Positions 1-8,213 of a DNA stretch of 64,000 nt are shown one piece after another. Positions within the stretch are counted from its first letter, which is position 1. Each line of letters begins with the position of its first letter. Both the position numbers and the translations under genes were made by a program. The notes under the pieces are model-generated. The model ran no database searches, had not been told where the DNA came from, and worked only from the letters and a program-made list of their open reading frames with translations. The stretch is from an uncultured Gammaproteobacteria bacterium (GTDB lineage: Bacteria > Pseudomonadota > Gammaproteobacteria > GCA-001735895), in NCBI GenBank assembly GCA_947259485.1, contig CAMYLU010000003.1, positions 62,001 to 126,000 on the forward strand, given 5' to 3'.

Positions 1-224
1 AGTACCAGGATCGCACAGGTATAGAGATACAGTGGATCCAGCGCGAAAGTGACGTAGAGCACGCCTTCGATGAGCAGAATCGCCATCATCAATATACTCA
101 TCGCCGCCAGTCCCCGGCGAGCCTCTTCGACCGATTTAGGTCGGGCGAACCGGGTTAACTCGGGCGAATCGAAGCGCGAGCTGGACCATACCGAGTGTAT
201 GTGCCTGGGTAGTTTTATTTTCAA
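1..224 (-). CDS. Partial membrane protein, N-terminal end only
   Basis: An open frame runs off the left edge on the minus strand. It shows about 40 polar, basic residues (including the stretch SPELTRFARPKSVEEARRGL), then a hydrophobic run (MSILMMAILLIEGVLYVTFA) that looks like a first membrane segment, and a second hydrophobic start at the edge. The suggested start is a TTG at 224 with GGGG about 10 bases upstream; an ATG at 101 is the alternative but would drop the charged N-terminus. It lies downstream of the pilus operon on the same strand. The family cannot be told from this fragment; a membrane sensor or diguanylate cyclase would fit but this is not shown. I see nothing in the 225-313 gap. 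Confidence 0.4.
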   Translation of the reverse strand, partial: MKIKLPRHIHSVWSSSRFDSPELTRFARPKSVEEARRGLAAMSILMMAILLIEGVLYVTFALDPLYLYTCAILV

Positions 225-313
225 GGTTGTTGGCCCCAGTATTTGTTCATCGAGATACTTTCCATGCGGGTATCAAGACACTAGATCGGCAGAATTCGCG
301 ATTTCATTAATAA

Positions 314-3300
314 TCACGGCGACAAGTCCCACCACCCGACCGGGTAGAAGTAGCGATCCGAGGTGCCTGAAGCGGAGTACCATTCAATTCTTGAAGCCGA
401 ATCAACATTAACGTGCAGGCTGGCATCTTCCGAGCCCCCGGCCTCAGCTTTGTGGAGATCGACTACGCGCAGCTGTCCAGATCCCACTTCCCGAATTCCC
501 AGTTCTCGATTGAAATTGGGAATTTCGCTGGAAATAACAAATTGTGCGACCGAATCTGCGGGCACTCCGAAGACTGTCAGGTCCGCCTGCTCCCAGGTCG
601 AGCCATCAGTGGCCTGCCCGTGCACGCCGCCGGTCTCGGTGTAGGTTCCAGGCGGGACGCTCCAGTATCCGACAGCGTAATAATCGATATCCGAAACCAC
701 CTGTGCATATACCTGAATCCGGCTGCTGCCGTCGGTGTTGACCATCATCGACACCCCATCTACACCCCCCGACTCGGCTTCGTGCAAATTAAATCGGCGC
801 TGCAATCCCAGCCCGGGCGTGCGCACACCGGCCAGACGCTGGGCCCCAGTGTCGGTATTTAAAATCACGATCTCGGCAACCTGGTTCGGCCCAAGCCCAA
901 CGGATCCAAGATTTTCGTTGATCCAGGTTCCATCGTCATTAGCGGTAAATGAATCGAACAGTTCGACGTAACTGCCGCCGGTCCAGTAGCCGAGCAGGAT
1001 AAAGCTGGTTTCACCTTTTTTACTTGTATAGTGTTCGATTCGGCCGTCGGCATTGGCCTGCACGTGCAGGGTCAGGGTATCCAGTCCACCGCCCTCGGCC
1101 TCATGCAGCAGGAACCGTCGCTCCAGGCTCGAGCCGACCGCGCGCACCCCGGCCCACTGTTCCTTGCTGGTATCGGCGTTGACGATGGCCACCTCGATCA
1201 CGGCGTTGGCCGGCACACCGAAAGTGCCAAGGTCGAAGGTTTCCCAGGTATCGTCGTTACCGGCCGACCAATTCTGGAAAATTTCTGTATAACCCGGCGC
1301 TGACGGCGCGCTGACGGCGTAGAGGTCGCTAATTTCGGCCGTGCTCAAGGCACGGTCGTAGACGCGGACATCGTCGAGGATACCGTTGAAGAATCGTTGC
1401 GCGGTGCCGTTGGCGCCGAGCGCGACCGGCACCGACGCATCGGTATCGAGCGCGCCGCCGACCGCGTGCGACCGGTTCGCGACCTCGACGCCGTCGAGGT
1501 AGAGTTTCATCTCGCCGGACGCATTGTCGTAGGTCGCGACCGCGAAGTACCATTCGCCGGTGGTCAGGTTCGTGCTCGAATCGGCCAGCGTCGTGGTGGT
1601 GCCGCCGGCCTTGATGCGCATGCGTAAAAAGCGATCCGAACCGGAATCGCTCGAGCTCAACTGCCACCAGGCGTCGTCCTCGGCCGTGCCCTGCGCCTTG
1701 GATACGATGCGCTCGTCCGCGGTGGTCAGGGCATCGGCGTTGAACCAGCCCATCATCGTGATGCCGCTGCCGGTGACGTCGAAGCTTCCGGCGTCGACGT
1801 AATCGTCGCTGCCGTCGAATTCGAGCCCGCCATCGATGACGCCGGCGATCCAGGCCGGGGTCGCGTAATTGGTCAGGGTACCGTCGTGCCCGCCCTCGGA
1901 ATCGACCGCAGTGGTGCCCGCCGTTTCGTCGAGTTTCCAGTGAGCCAGCGGGCCCAGATCCAGGTCGATACCTGCACCCCATTCGATTGCGCGGCGCATA
2001 ATTTCGAGGCCATCGGGCGTCAGCAGGTTGACGTCGAAATTGAATGAGCCCCAGGGTAACTTGACCCGTCGCGCCGGCGCGGGGCTTCCGTCGTTGCGCC
2101 GCTCGCCGATTTCGAGGTAAGCGAGGCCCGGTTCGGCCGCGCCCAGCTCGCCAAGCACGTGCAGATCGAGCGCGAGCGTCGGCTTCAAAACCCACATCGA
2201 TTGAACGGCGGTGGAGAGGGTTACCGGTCCCGTGACCAGCGTCTCGGTCAGGTAGTGCGAGTTATCGGTGATCGTAATCGAGTCGGTATCGACGAATGGC
2301 GACAGGGCGAAACCGCCGAGCAACAGCGCCCGCCGGGCTTCCTCGGTAATCACGCCGACCCCCAGATCGTTTGCCTTGCTGCCCAGTTCGGACATCGGCG
2401 TGGTTCCCAGTTCCGGCACGTACACCACGTCCGCCGACGCGGCGGCCGTATCGAACGCGGCCTGGTCTTCGCTGGTCGCAATCAGGGTCACGCGATGGCC
2501 CCAGCCCTCGATCAGCGTTTTCTTGTCCTGCTGCTCGACGGTCAGGCTGGACGGGTCGCCAACCACGAACAACACGTCGAATGAGGGCGGCGAGCTAGCG
2601 CCGGCGCCCCATTCGAGCGCACGCTGCAGGATAGTCAGACCATCGGCGTTCAGGTGATTGACATCGAAGTTGTCACCACCCCAGGGCAGCTGGGCACGGC
2701 GGCCAGCAGCCGCACCACCTCCAAACATGGCATCGCCAGCGTCAAGCGTGACAACTCCATAACCCGAGGAAGAGCTCGCCAGCTGTCCCAGGTCGGGTGA
2801 CTGCGCACCCGTCACGTAGGCCAAAGATTCATTGGCGGTCAGAATTGTCAATAAACCGAGCGAGAATGGTGAAGTGATATAGTGGGAGTTGTCATTGATC
2901 TCGACTTGCGTGCCGCTTTCCCAGGCGATACCGGCAGCCATGCCAAATTCATCCGACAGGTTGTCTTCCTCGGTCACCACGCCAATTTCCGCGTTGACCA
3001 GTTTGGTATTGACGTTAGCTGAAGTGACATCCTCGGTGATATAAACCACGTCGTTGACCGCCACCGCGGCATCGAAGTCCGTTTGGTTATCGCTTTCGTC
3101 GATCAGGTTGACGTTGTAACCCCAGGATTCGAACAAGGTCTTCTTGGCACTTTCCTGGGGGGTCAGGTTGGACGGATTTACCACCACCAGCAACAGGTTG
3201 CCCTTGCTGACCTTGTCCTTGTTCATGCCCCACTCGAACGCACGCTGCACCAGCAGGCGGCCGTTGGCGTTAAGGTAGTCCCAGTCGAAACGGTAACGCG

Positions 3301-5458
3301 TGCCGAGCGGCAGGATCACGCGGCGTCCGGCGGCAGTGCCGCCGCCTTCCATCGCGGCGCCCTGATCGAGCACGACCAGCGAGCCGTCGCCGCCGATTTC
3401 GGCAAGCGTCTGCTGGTCCGCTGTCAGGCTGCCGGTCACGATGGCCTGTTCCATGTCAGCGGTATAAATTTCGTGGGCGCCGACCGCAAACGGCCGCGTA
3501 ATATAATGGTCGGTGCTGACGATATCGATCGCGTTGCCGACTTTCAGCGACGCGCCGGGGGCGAGGCCCAGATCGGGATTGTAATCGCCATCCTGGCTGA
3601 CCACGCCGATCGGGGCATTGACCAGCTTGGTGCCGACAGAGTTGGAATTGACTGTCTCGGAAATGAACACGACATCGTTGTTCGCAATCAAGGCGTCATA
3701 CGTGGACTGGTTGGCGCTTTCACTGATGACCGAGACCGTGTAACCCCAGGATTCGAAAAGGTCTTTGGCCTTTTGATCCTCTGCCGCGAGTACGGTCGGA
3801 CTGATCACGACCATCAGCAGGTTGCCGCTGCCCTGAACAGGAGCGCAGACCTGGCCGCATGCGCAGGCATAGGTGACGCTCAGGCTCGGCCACCTGGATG
3901 GATCTGCTTCATCGCTGGTGTAGAATCGCTCTCCCGGCATGCCGGCAATCGCGGCGACCAGCGCGACACCGTGGTTCGGGTAACTGCCGTCAACCCAGCC
4001 CTGTACCAGCGGCGTGATGTTCCATGCGTAACGCTGGTTTGCCGGACCGACCGGGGTCGTCGCAATCGCGGCGATATCGAAATCGGCGCCGGGCATGTCC
4101 CAGTTGGTGCCGGCTTCCCGTTCATTCCAGGTCACCGAGTCTTCGCTCCACGAGTTCCTGATACGATGCGCCGACACCGGCTGATCCGCCCCGGAGCCGC
4201 TCTGGCGCTCCAGCGACAGGGTCGCCTGAAGAATTTGCGCTCCGGCCGGTATCGCGCCCGTGTTGAAGCGCAGCAGCGAACGCGTCGTATCGCTGGCGGC
4301 GGACGATACCCAGGTTTCTGCAGAGGCGCCGTAGTTGTTGTTGGGTGACTGATCCCAGATTTCGGCGTCTTGCCCGTCTACTGCATCGGGCTGCAGCTGG
4401 GAGAATCCCGGCTGCTGGAGCAGGGTCACTTCATGCACGATCGTAGCCGCGCCGCCGCCATCGAGCTTGCTGGTCGAGCTGAGTTTGGCCGGCGAGGTTG
4501 GCGGCGTGCCGACGATGACCTCGATATAGGACTCGGTGGCCGATTCGCGGCTGCCGTATTCACTCTGGGTACCCTCGCTGGTCGAATTCAGCGTAATGCC
4601 GTAGTTGAGCTGTCCGTTAATCCAGGACTGTACCTGGGCGGTCAGGTTGACCGAGACCCAGATCCCGGGGGTCGGTTGCGCCGGGATGCTAACCAGCACC
4701 GCGCTGTCCAGGCTGGCTCCCATGCTGTCCCAGGTTGCGTCGGTTTCGGTCCAATCGGCGGTAATCGGGTGGATATCGACCGGCCCCTCCGGGTGTTCCT
4801 TGACCACGTAAAACCAGGCACGCGCCGACAGGATATTCGCTTTCGCCGGAATCGACGACAGGTCGTAGCGGTACATCGGGCGCTCGATGTTACCGCTTTC
4901 GAATGTGATTTCAAGCTTGGTATCGCTGGCATTGTTTGCGGTCGGATTGTCGCTACCAATCCAGCTATCCTGGTCGGTCAACGCACTGAAGTTCGCGGTG
5001 CCGCCGAGATCGTGGACCAGCTTGGTGTTGTACTCATCGCTACCGAACGGGTAATTGGTCAGGTCCGAATACGGTCCGCATTTCTGCTGCGCGTGCTGCC
5101 TCAACGCATGTTGCAACCCGGCCTGGGCGACGTATTCGGCGCGCGCAGTATTGAATTCACCAGTGGTCAGGTCGACTTCGATTGCGCTTTGCCGGCTGAT
5201 TAAAAACGCGATCACGCCAATCAATGCGATCGCGACCGCAACCGGCAGCAGCAGGTAGCCTGTTTGCCTGCCACTCCTGCAATGGCGAATGAGAGCATCA
5301 TTTGGAGCCATCCCCGCGCAAGCGGGGATCTTGCGCCGCATGCCGCGACATTCGTTTGGAGATCCCCGCTTGCGCGGGGATGACATCCATTTTCGCTGAC
5401 CGCAGGGTCGACACTGTAGACGGTGACGGATGCTCGTTATGACTCTGTTCAGTATCAC
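314..5458 (-). CDS. Giant mosaic surface protein (MshP/MshQ-like) with LamG domain
   Basis: This 1714-residue protein ends the pilus operon. A GTG start overlaps the stop of the preceding minor pilin (GTGA). A hydrophobic segment at about 67-87 follows QTG as in PilX/MshP proteins, but the usual Glu at +5 is absent. Then come two DNRLRE-like domains (about 155-320 and 365-530; W-T-E-T-D-A-T-W and W-S-E-D-S-V-T-W motifs) and three homologous Rossmann-like units of about 200 residues (543-746, 752-951, 959-1161), each ending in a FEWG/LEWG/IEWG motif. A LamG-type concanavalin fold (about 1171-1382) and three repeats of about 105 residues (1390-1495, 1496-1600, 1604-1711) follow. In MSHA loci the last genes are mshP and mshQ, and MshQ carries LamG, so this looks like a fusion of both roles. 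The likely location is the pilus tip or outer surface, with a role in binding carbohydrate or a surface. The exact function is unknown. Confidence 0.8.
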   Translation of the reverse strand: MILNRVITSIRHRLQCRPCGQRKWMSSPRKRGSPNECRGMRRKIPACAGMAPNDALIRHCRSGRQTGYLLLPVAVAIALIGVIAFLISRQSAIEVDLTTGEFNTARAEYVAQAGLQHALRQHAQQKCGPYSDLTNYPFGSDEYNTKLVHDLGGTANFSALTDQDSWIGSDNPTANNASDTKLEITFESGNIERPMYRYDLSSIPAKANILSARAWFYVVKEHPEGPVDIHPITADWTETDATWDSMGASLDSAVLVSIPAQPTPGIWVSVNLTAQVQSWINGQLNYGITLNSTSEGTQSEYGSRESATESYIEVIVGTPPTSPAKLSSTSKLDGGGAATIVHEVTLLQQPGFSQLQPDAVDGQDAEIWDQSPNNNYGASAETWVSSAASDTTRSLLRFNTGAIPAGAQILQATLSLERQSGSGADQPVSAHRIRNSWSEDSVTWNEREAGTNWDMPGADFDIAAIATTPVGPANQRYAWNITPLVQGWVDGSYPNHGVALVAAIAGMPGERFYTSDEADPSRWPSLSVTYACACGQVCAPVQGSGNLLMVVISPTVLAAEDQKAKDLFESWGYTVSVISESANQSTYDALIANNDVVFISETVNSNSVGTKLVNAPIGVVSQDGDYNPDLGLAPGASLKVGNAIDIVSTDHYITRPFAVGAHEIYTADMEQAIVTGSLTADQQTLAEIGGDGSLVVLDQGAAMEGGGTAAGRRVILPLGTRYRFDWDYLNANGRLLVQRAFEWGMNKDKVSKGNLLLVVVNPSNLTPQESAKKTLFESWGYNVNLIDESDNQTDFDAAVAVNDVVYITEDVTSANVNTKLVNAEIGVVTEEDNLSDEFGMAAGIAWESGTQVEINDNSHYITSPFSLGLLTILTANESLAYVTGAQSPDLGQLASSSSGYGVVTLDAGDAMFGGGAAAGRRAQLPWGGDNFDVNHLNADGLTILQRALEWGAGASSPPSFDVLFVVGDPSSLTVEQQDKKTLIEGWGHRVTLIATSEDQAAFDTAAASADVVYVPELGTTPMSELGSKANDLGVGVITEEARRALLLGGFALSPFVDTDSITITDNSHYLTETLVTGPVTLSTAVQSMWVLKPTLALDLHVLGELGAAEPGLAYLEIGERRNDGSPAPARRVKLPWGSFNFDVNLLTPDGLEIMRRAIEWGAGIDLDLGPLAHWKLDETAGTTAVDSEGGHDGTLTNYATPAWIAGVIDGGLEFDGSDDYVDAGSFDVTGSGITMMGWFNADALTTADERIVSKAQGTAEDDAWWQLSSSDSGSDRFLRMRIKAGGTTTTLADSSTNLTTGEWYFAVATYDNASGEMKLYLDGVEVANRSHAVGGALDTDASVPVALGANGTAQRFFNGILDDVRVYDRALSTAEISDLYAVSAPSAPGYTEIFQNWSAGNDDTWETFDLGTFGVPANAVIEVAIVNADTSKEQWAGVRAVGSSLERRFLLHEAEGGGLDTLTLHVQANADGRIEHYTSKKGETSFILLGYWTGGSYVELFDSFTANDDGTWINENLGSVGLGPNQVAEIVILNTDTGAQRLAGVRTPGLGLQRRFNLHEAESGGVDGVSMMVNTDGSSRIQVYAQVVSDIDYYAVGYWSVPPGTYTETGGVHGQATDGSTWEQADLTVFGVPADSVAQFVISSEIPNFNRELGIREVGSGQLRVVDLHKAEAGGSEDASLHVNVDSASRIEWYSASGTSDRYFYPVGWWDLSP
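5311..5380. repeat. Palindromic repeat inside the mosaic protein gene
   Basis: A perfect 20-bp inverted repeat (5311-5330 against 5361-5380) has a 30-base centre. Each arm is itself a small hairpin (CCCCGC-gcaa-GCGGGG). It lies in frame near the 5' end of the mosaic gene and encodes the SSPRKRGSP...RRKIPACAGM stretch (about residues 26-50). Such peptides are typical of intergenic palindromes read through by chance. Residues 1-24 and the membrane segment flank it, so the element seems to have inserted without breaking the frame. ATG codons within it (5311, 5341, 5386) could also serve as starts. Confidence 0.85.
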
Positions 5459-6462
5459 AAAGCACCGCCTATACGAACGCGGGTTTGCAGGCTGATGGTT
5501 TCGCCGGTGGTTGGATCGGTGAGTTCGAGCAGGATGTCCACCAGTTCCAGTGCGGTGCCGTCGTCGAGGCGTTCGAAGCGCAGCCGGGTCACGTTTTCGG
5601 CGATCACCGACTCTTCGAAGTCGCGTCCGTCGACCGGACCGTCGGGCACACTGATGCCGTCGGTATCCCAGCGCGCGGGCATGCGTTCGATCAGCGAATT
5701 GCCGCTGAGGTAGTAAACCACCGGGTCGTAGGGATCATCGAAGGTGTTGCCGTCTTCGTCGTCATCGTCGTCACTGCCTTCGTCGATCGTGCCGTCGGCG
5801 TCGTCATCAACACCGCAGATTCCCGGACAGCCATCCGCATTCTGGTCGCTGGCAGTATCCTCGTCGATATTGTTGTCGCCGTCGTCGTCGATGCCGTTAA
5901 GCGGATCCTCGTTATAAACGCCATTGACCTCATCGTCGTCCCACCAGAACGAAGGATTCTCATCGATCTGGCCGTCGCCATCGTCATCGACCCCCATAAT
6001 GCCGGGAAAGAAGTCGTGCGTATTGTCGTTCGGCAGGTCTTCGTCAATGAGACCGTCCTCGTCATCGTCGGCGTCCGGGAAACCGTCCTGGTCGAGATCG
6101 ACGAATTCGGGTAGCGTGACTGCGAGCACCGCGGTGGCGAAGCTGCTGTCCCCGGTCGGCGGCGACGGCGGAATCGTCTGCTCGCGTATGTTTTCCGGCC
6201 AGTTGCTCGCCGGCTTGTCGCGCAACGGCAGCATCAGGTGCCGGGAATGGCCGGCAAAGCGGGTCATGCGCTGCATTGCGAAGCGTGCCTGGCGGGTCAG
6301 GTCGTTGCTGCTGCGCACGTTGCCGCCAGCCTCGGTAGCGGTATTAATCACGCCCATCAACGCCAGCATGATGACGCCCATAATCGTCACCGACAGCATC
6401 ATTTCGATGTAGGTAAACCCCTGTTTGCAGTGACGCTTCGAAAGTGATGTTAGTGTCGACAT
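5455..6462 (-). CDS. PilW/MshO-type minor pilin with calcium-binding-like repeats
   Basis: This 335-residue protein has a type IV prepilin signal: KQG then FTYIEMMLS, with cleavage after Gly15 and Glu at +5, and a following hydrophobic helix. Length and position (third minor pilin after the major pilin) fit PilW/MshO. Residues about 121-243 are extremely acidic and hold four similar units, DLDQDG...DEDGLIDED, GVDDDGDGQIDEN, GIDDDGDNNIDED and GVDDDADGTIDEG, which match DxDxDG loops of EF-hand or thrombospondin type-3 calcium sites. I chose ATG 6462 rather than an upstream in-frame codon because it puts the signal at the usual distance and follows the previous stop (6471). The stop overlaps the next start. 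It probably sits at the pilus tip complex. Calcium binding is inferred, not shown. Confidence 0.85.
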   Translation of the reverse strand: MSTLTSLSKRHCKQGFTYIEMMLSVTIMGVIMLALMGVINTATEAGGNVRSSNDLTRQARFAMQRMTRFAGHSRHLMLPLRDKPASNWPENIREQTIPPSPPTGDSSFATAVLAVTLPEFVDLDQDGFPDADDDEDGLIDEDLPNDNTHDFFPGIMGVDDDGDGQIDENPSFWWDDDEVNGVYNEDPLNGIDDDGDNNIDEDTASDQNADGCPGICGVDDDADGTIDEGSDDDDDEDGNTFDDPYDPVVYYLSGNSLIERMPARWDTDGISVPDGPVDGRDFEESVIAENVTRLRFERLDDGTALELVDILLELTDPTTGETISLQTRVRIGGAL

Positions 6463-6470
6463 GCGTGATC

Positions 6471-6908
6471 TCAGTAACGGCTGAGCAGGGTTTGCAGGTC
6501 GGTCGACGCATCGGTCGTCGCCACGCGAATCCACAGGATATCGTCCTCGCCGCCGGTGAAAACATCACCATCGCTATCCGCATCGTCGACGTCGTAGCGC
6601 CAGATGAAAACCTCTTGCGGGATGCTGGCTGCCAGGTCTGAATAGGTGGTCGCAATCTTGTAATCCCCGGCCGCGGTGGCGGCCGCGTCGAGATCGTCGA
6701 ATGACTGCGCGAGAACATCCTCGAGTTTGCCCGCGAGCGCGTAATGTACCCCGGCCTGGTCGCGATGAATCCGCGCCCCCTGCAACCCCGGGCCAAGCGC
6801 CTCCATCATCGGTACCAGTGCGATCGCGATCAACAGCGTCGCCACCAGTACCTCGATGTAACTCAGGCCTGCCTCGCAACGAGTTCTTTGAATCCGCTTT
6901 CGGCTCAT
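6471..6908 (-). CDS. PilV/MshD-type minor pilin
   Basis: This 145-residue prepilin-like protein carries EAG then LSYIEVLVATLLIAIAL, with cleavage after Gly14 and Glu at +5. The pattern is typical of PilV/GspI/MshD minor pseudopilins. The rest is a small globular part with an acidic stretch (DVDDADSDGD). Its start overlaps the stop of the preceding GspH-like gene by four bases (ATGA). Minor pilins of this group prime pilus assembly in the inner membrane. The specific name rests on gene order, since sequence alone gives only the prepilin family. Confidence 0.8.
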   Translation of the reverse strand: MSRKRIQRTRCEAGLSYIEVLVATLLIAIALVPMMEALGPGLQGARIHRDQAGVHYALAGKLEDVLAQSFDDLDAAATAAGDYKIATTYSDLAASIPQEVFIWRYDVDDADSDGDVFTGGEDDILWIRVATTDASTDLQTLLSRY

Positions 6909-7492
6909 TGCACCGTCACCCGGCCGGTAATCGGGGCGATCAAGACGCTGCGCTGGTTATCGCCGTCGCTCAGCGTCACGCTACCGTCCAGCAGGCGATA
7001 AATGTTCGCGCCCGCGTTCATGATCCACACCGGGTTTCCCTCGGGATCGAAAATCATGCTGCGCCGGCGACCGATGGAATCGTAGAGAAATACATCGCTG
7101 GAATTGCTGATGGCAACCCCGGACGCGAGCGAAAAACCATCGGCATCGAAGACGAAGCTCTGCTTGCTGACCGGATGATAGGGCACCAGTTCCGTGGTGA
7201 CCGGGTCAGCGCTGACGTCCCATTTCTTGACCGTGATCGTCTGCGTGGTCTGGCTGATGGTCGCGCCGTAGTGCTGACCGGTGCGCAGCGATTCGTTTTG
7301 CGCGAAACGCAGCGCCTGCGCGATTTCCTCGGCGACGAGGTCAAGCTTGTACTGATCGGTCGAGGAAAAAAAAGACGGGATTACGGCCGCGGCCATGATC
7401 CCGATGATGAGTACAACAATGGTTAGTTCAAGCAGGCTGTAGCCGCACTGGGCTCCGTGTCTCGAATCGGGGAGGATAATTTCCGAATACAC
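6905..7492 (-). CDS. GspH/FimT/MshC-type minor pilin
   Basis: This 195-residue prepilin has a short leader ending QCG followed by YSLLELTIVVLIIGIMAAAV (cleavage after Gly16, Glu at +5). The downstream GspH-like part has the usual helix followed by beta strands, with the motif ALRFAQNESLRTGQ. The start is a GTG (7492), 26 bases after the stop of the major pilin gene, and no earlier ATG is available. The 3' end overlaps the PilV-like gene. Its place directly after the major pilin matches mshC in MSHA loci, where it is needed for pilus assembly. Confidence 0.8.
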   Translation of the reverse strand: MYSEIILPDSRHGAQCGYSLLELTIVVLIIGIMAAAVIPSFFSSTDQYKLDLVAEEIAQALRFAQNESLRTGQHYGATISQTTQTITVKKWDVSADPVTTELVPYHPVSKQSFVFDADGFSLASGVAISNSSDVFLYDSIGRRRSMIFDPEGNPVWIMNAGANIYRLLDGSVTLSDGDNQRSVLIAPITGRVTVQ

Positions 7493-7518
7493 ACTGCTTC
7501 AGCCTTACCGGATTCTAT

Positions 7519-8094
7519 TTATCGATCGGCGTAAGTTTCCGTGCCCGGACCGGTACCATCGATGTCGGTGTTATCGTTGGCAATAAACTTGCCCACCAGG
7601 ACGTCGTATTTCCAGCCGAGATTCGCGCCGTCGGCAGGCATATTCAAGTCGCCGGCGTTAACAACTGCGAACGCGGCGTTGTTGGTGATCGGATTTGGCG
7701 GCAGCGTTGCCTTCTTGAGATAGGGGCCGAACTGAAAGGCGTTTTCCTTAATACTACAGGCGCCGCCATTGCCGTCGGTATACAGGGTCATCTGCGAGGC
7801 AAATGCCAGTGCGCGTTCCGCGGCCGAGGACGCGTCACCGGTACCAGCGGTGCCGGTACAGGCACCGGGTACAGCGGTTGCTGCCCCGGGATAATCGCCA
7901 TGTTGTTGATAGTAAAGGTCGATCGCAGAACGCACATTGCTGAGCGTGGTATCCAGCGATGCGAGCTTGGCATCATCGGTGGAAGAAGCAAATTGCGGTA
8001 CCACGATGGCAGCCAGCAGCGCCAGGATGATTACCACGATCAACAGTTCGACGAGGGTAAAACCCTTCTGGATTGCATTGCGGATTGGTTGCAT
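7519..8094 (-). CDS. Major type IV (MSHA-like) pilin
   Basis: A 191-residue prepilin with the classic signal QKG then FTLVELLIVVIILALLAAIV; prepilin peptidase would cut after the Gly and N-methylate Phe. The globular part has two cysteines near the middle (PGACTGT and GGACSIKE) that could form the structural disulphide, and a C-terminal region rich in Gly, Thr and Asp. ATG 8094 is chosen because it has a strong AGAAGGAAGAG site directly upstream; an in-frame TTG at 8118 has none. The AT-rich 119-base gap upstream (8095-8213) is the largest space in the operon and probably holds a pilin promoter, as expected for a highly expressed subunit, though no clear consensus boxes were found. Confidence 0.88.
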   Translation of the reverse strand: MQPIRNAIQKGFTLVELLIVVIILALLAAIVVPQFASSTDDAKLASLDTTLSNVRSAIDLYYQQHGDYPGAATAVPGACTGTAGTGDASSAAERALAFASQMTLYTDGNGGACSIKENAFQFGPYLKKATLPPNPITNNAAFAVVNAGDLNMPADGANLGWKYDVLVGKFIANDNTDIDGTGPGTETYADR

Positions 8095-8213
8095 TGTTCT
8101 CTTCCTTCTCAAATTCAATAAAAACTTATGTTCTGAATATAGTTACGATGTTTCAAAAGTTTCGTTAATTTATTAAAAATCATGATTCAATTAACATTTT
8201 TAATCCAATTTCG

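Noticed and set aside
3083-4348. A 421-codon open frame on the plus strand
   Set aside because: It lies entirely antisense to the mosaic surface protein gene, whose domain repeats are clear. The translation has the His/Arg/Gly-rich look of a shadow frame.
5485-6114. A 209-codon plus-strand frame rich in Val, Ile and Asp
   Set aside because: It is the antisense reading of the acidic repeats in the PilW-type gene. The repeats force a long open frame, and no ribosome site is present.
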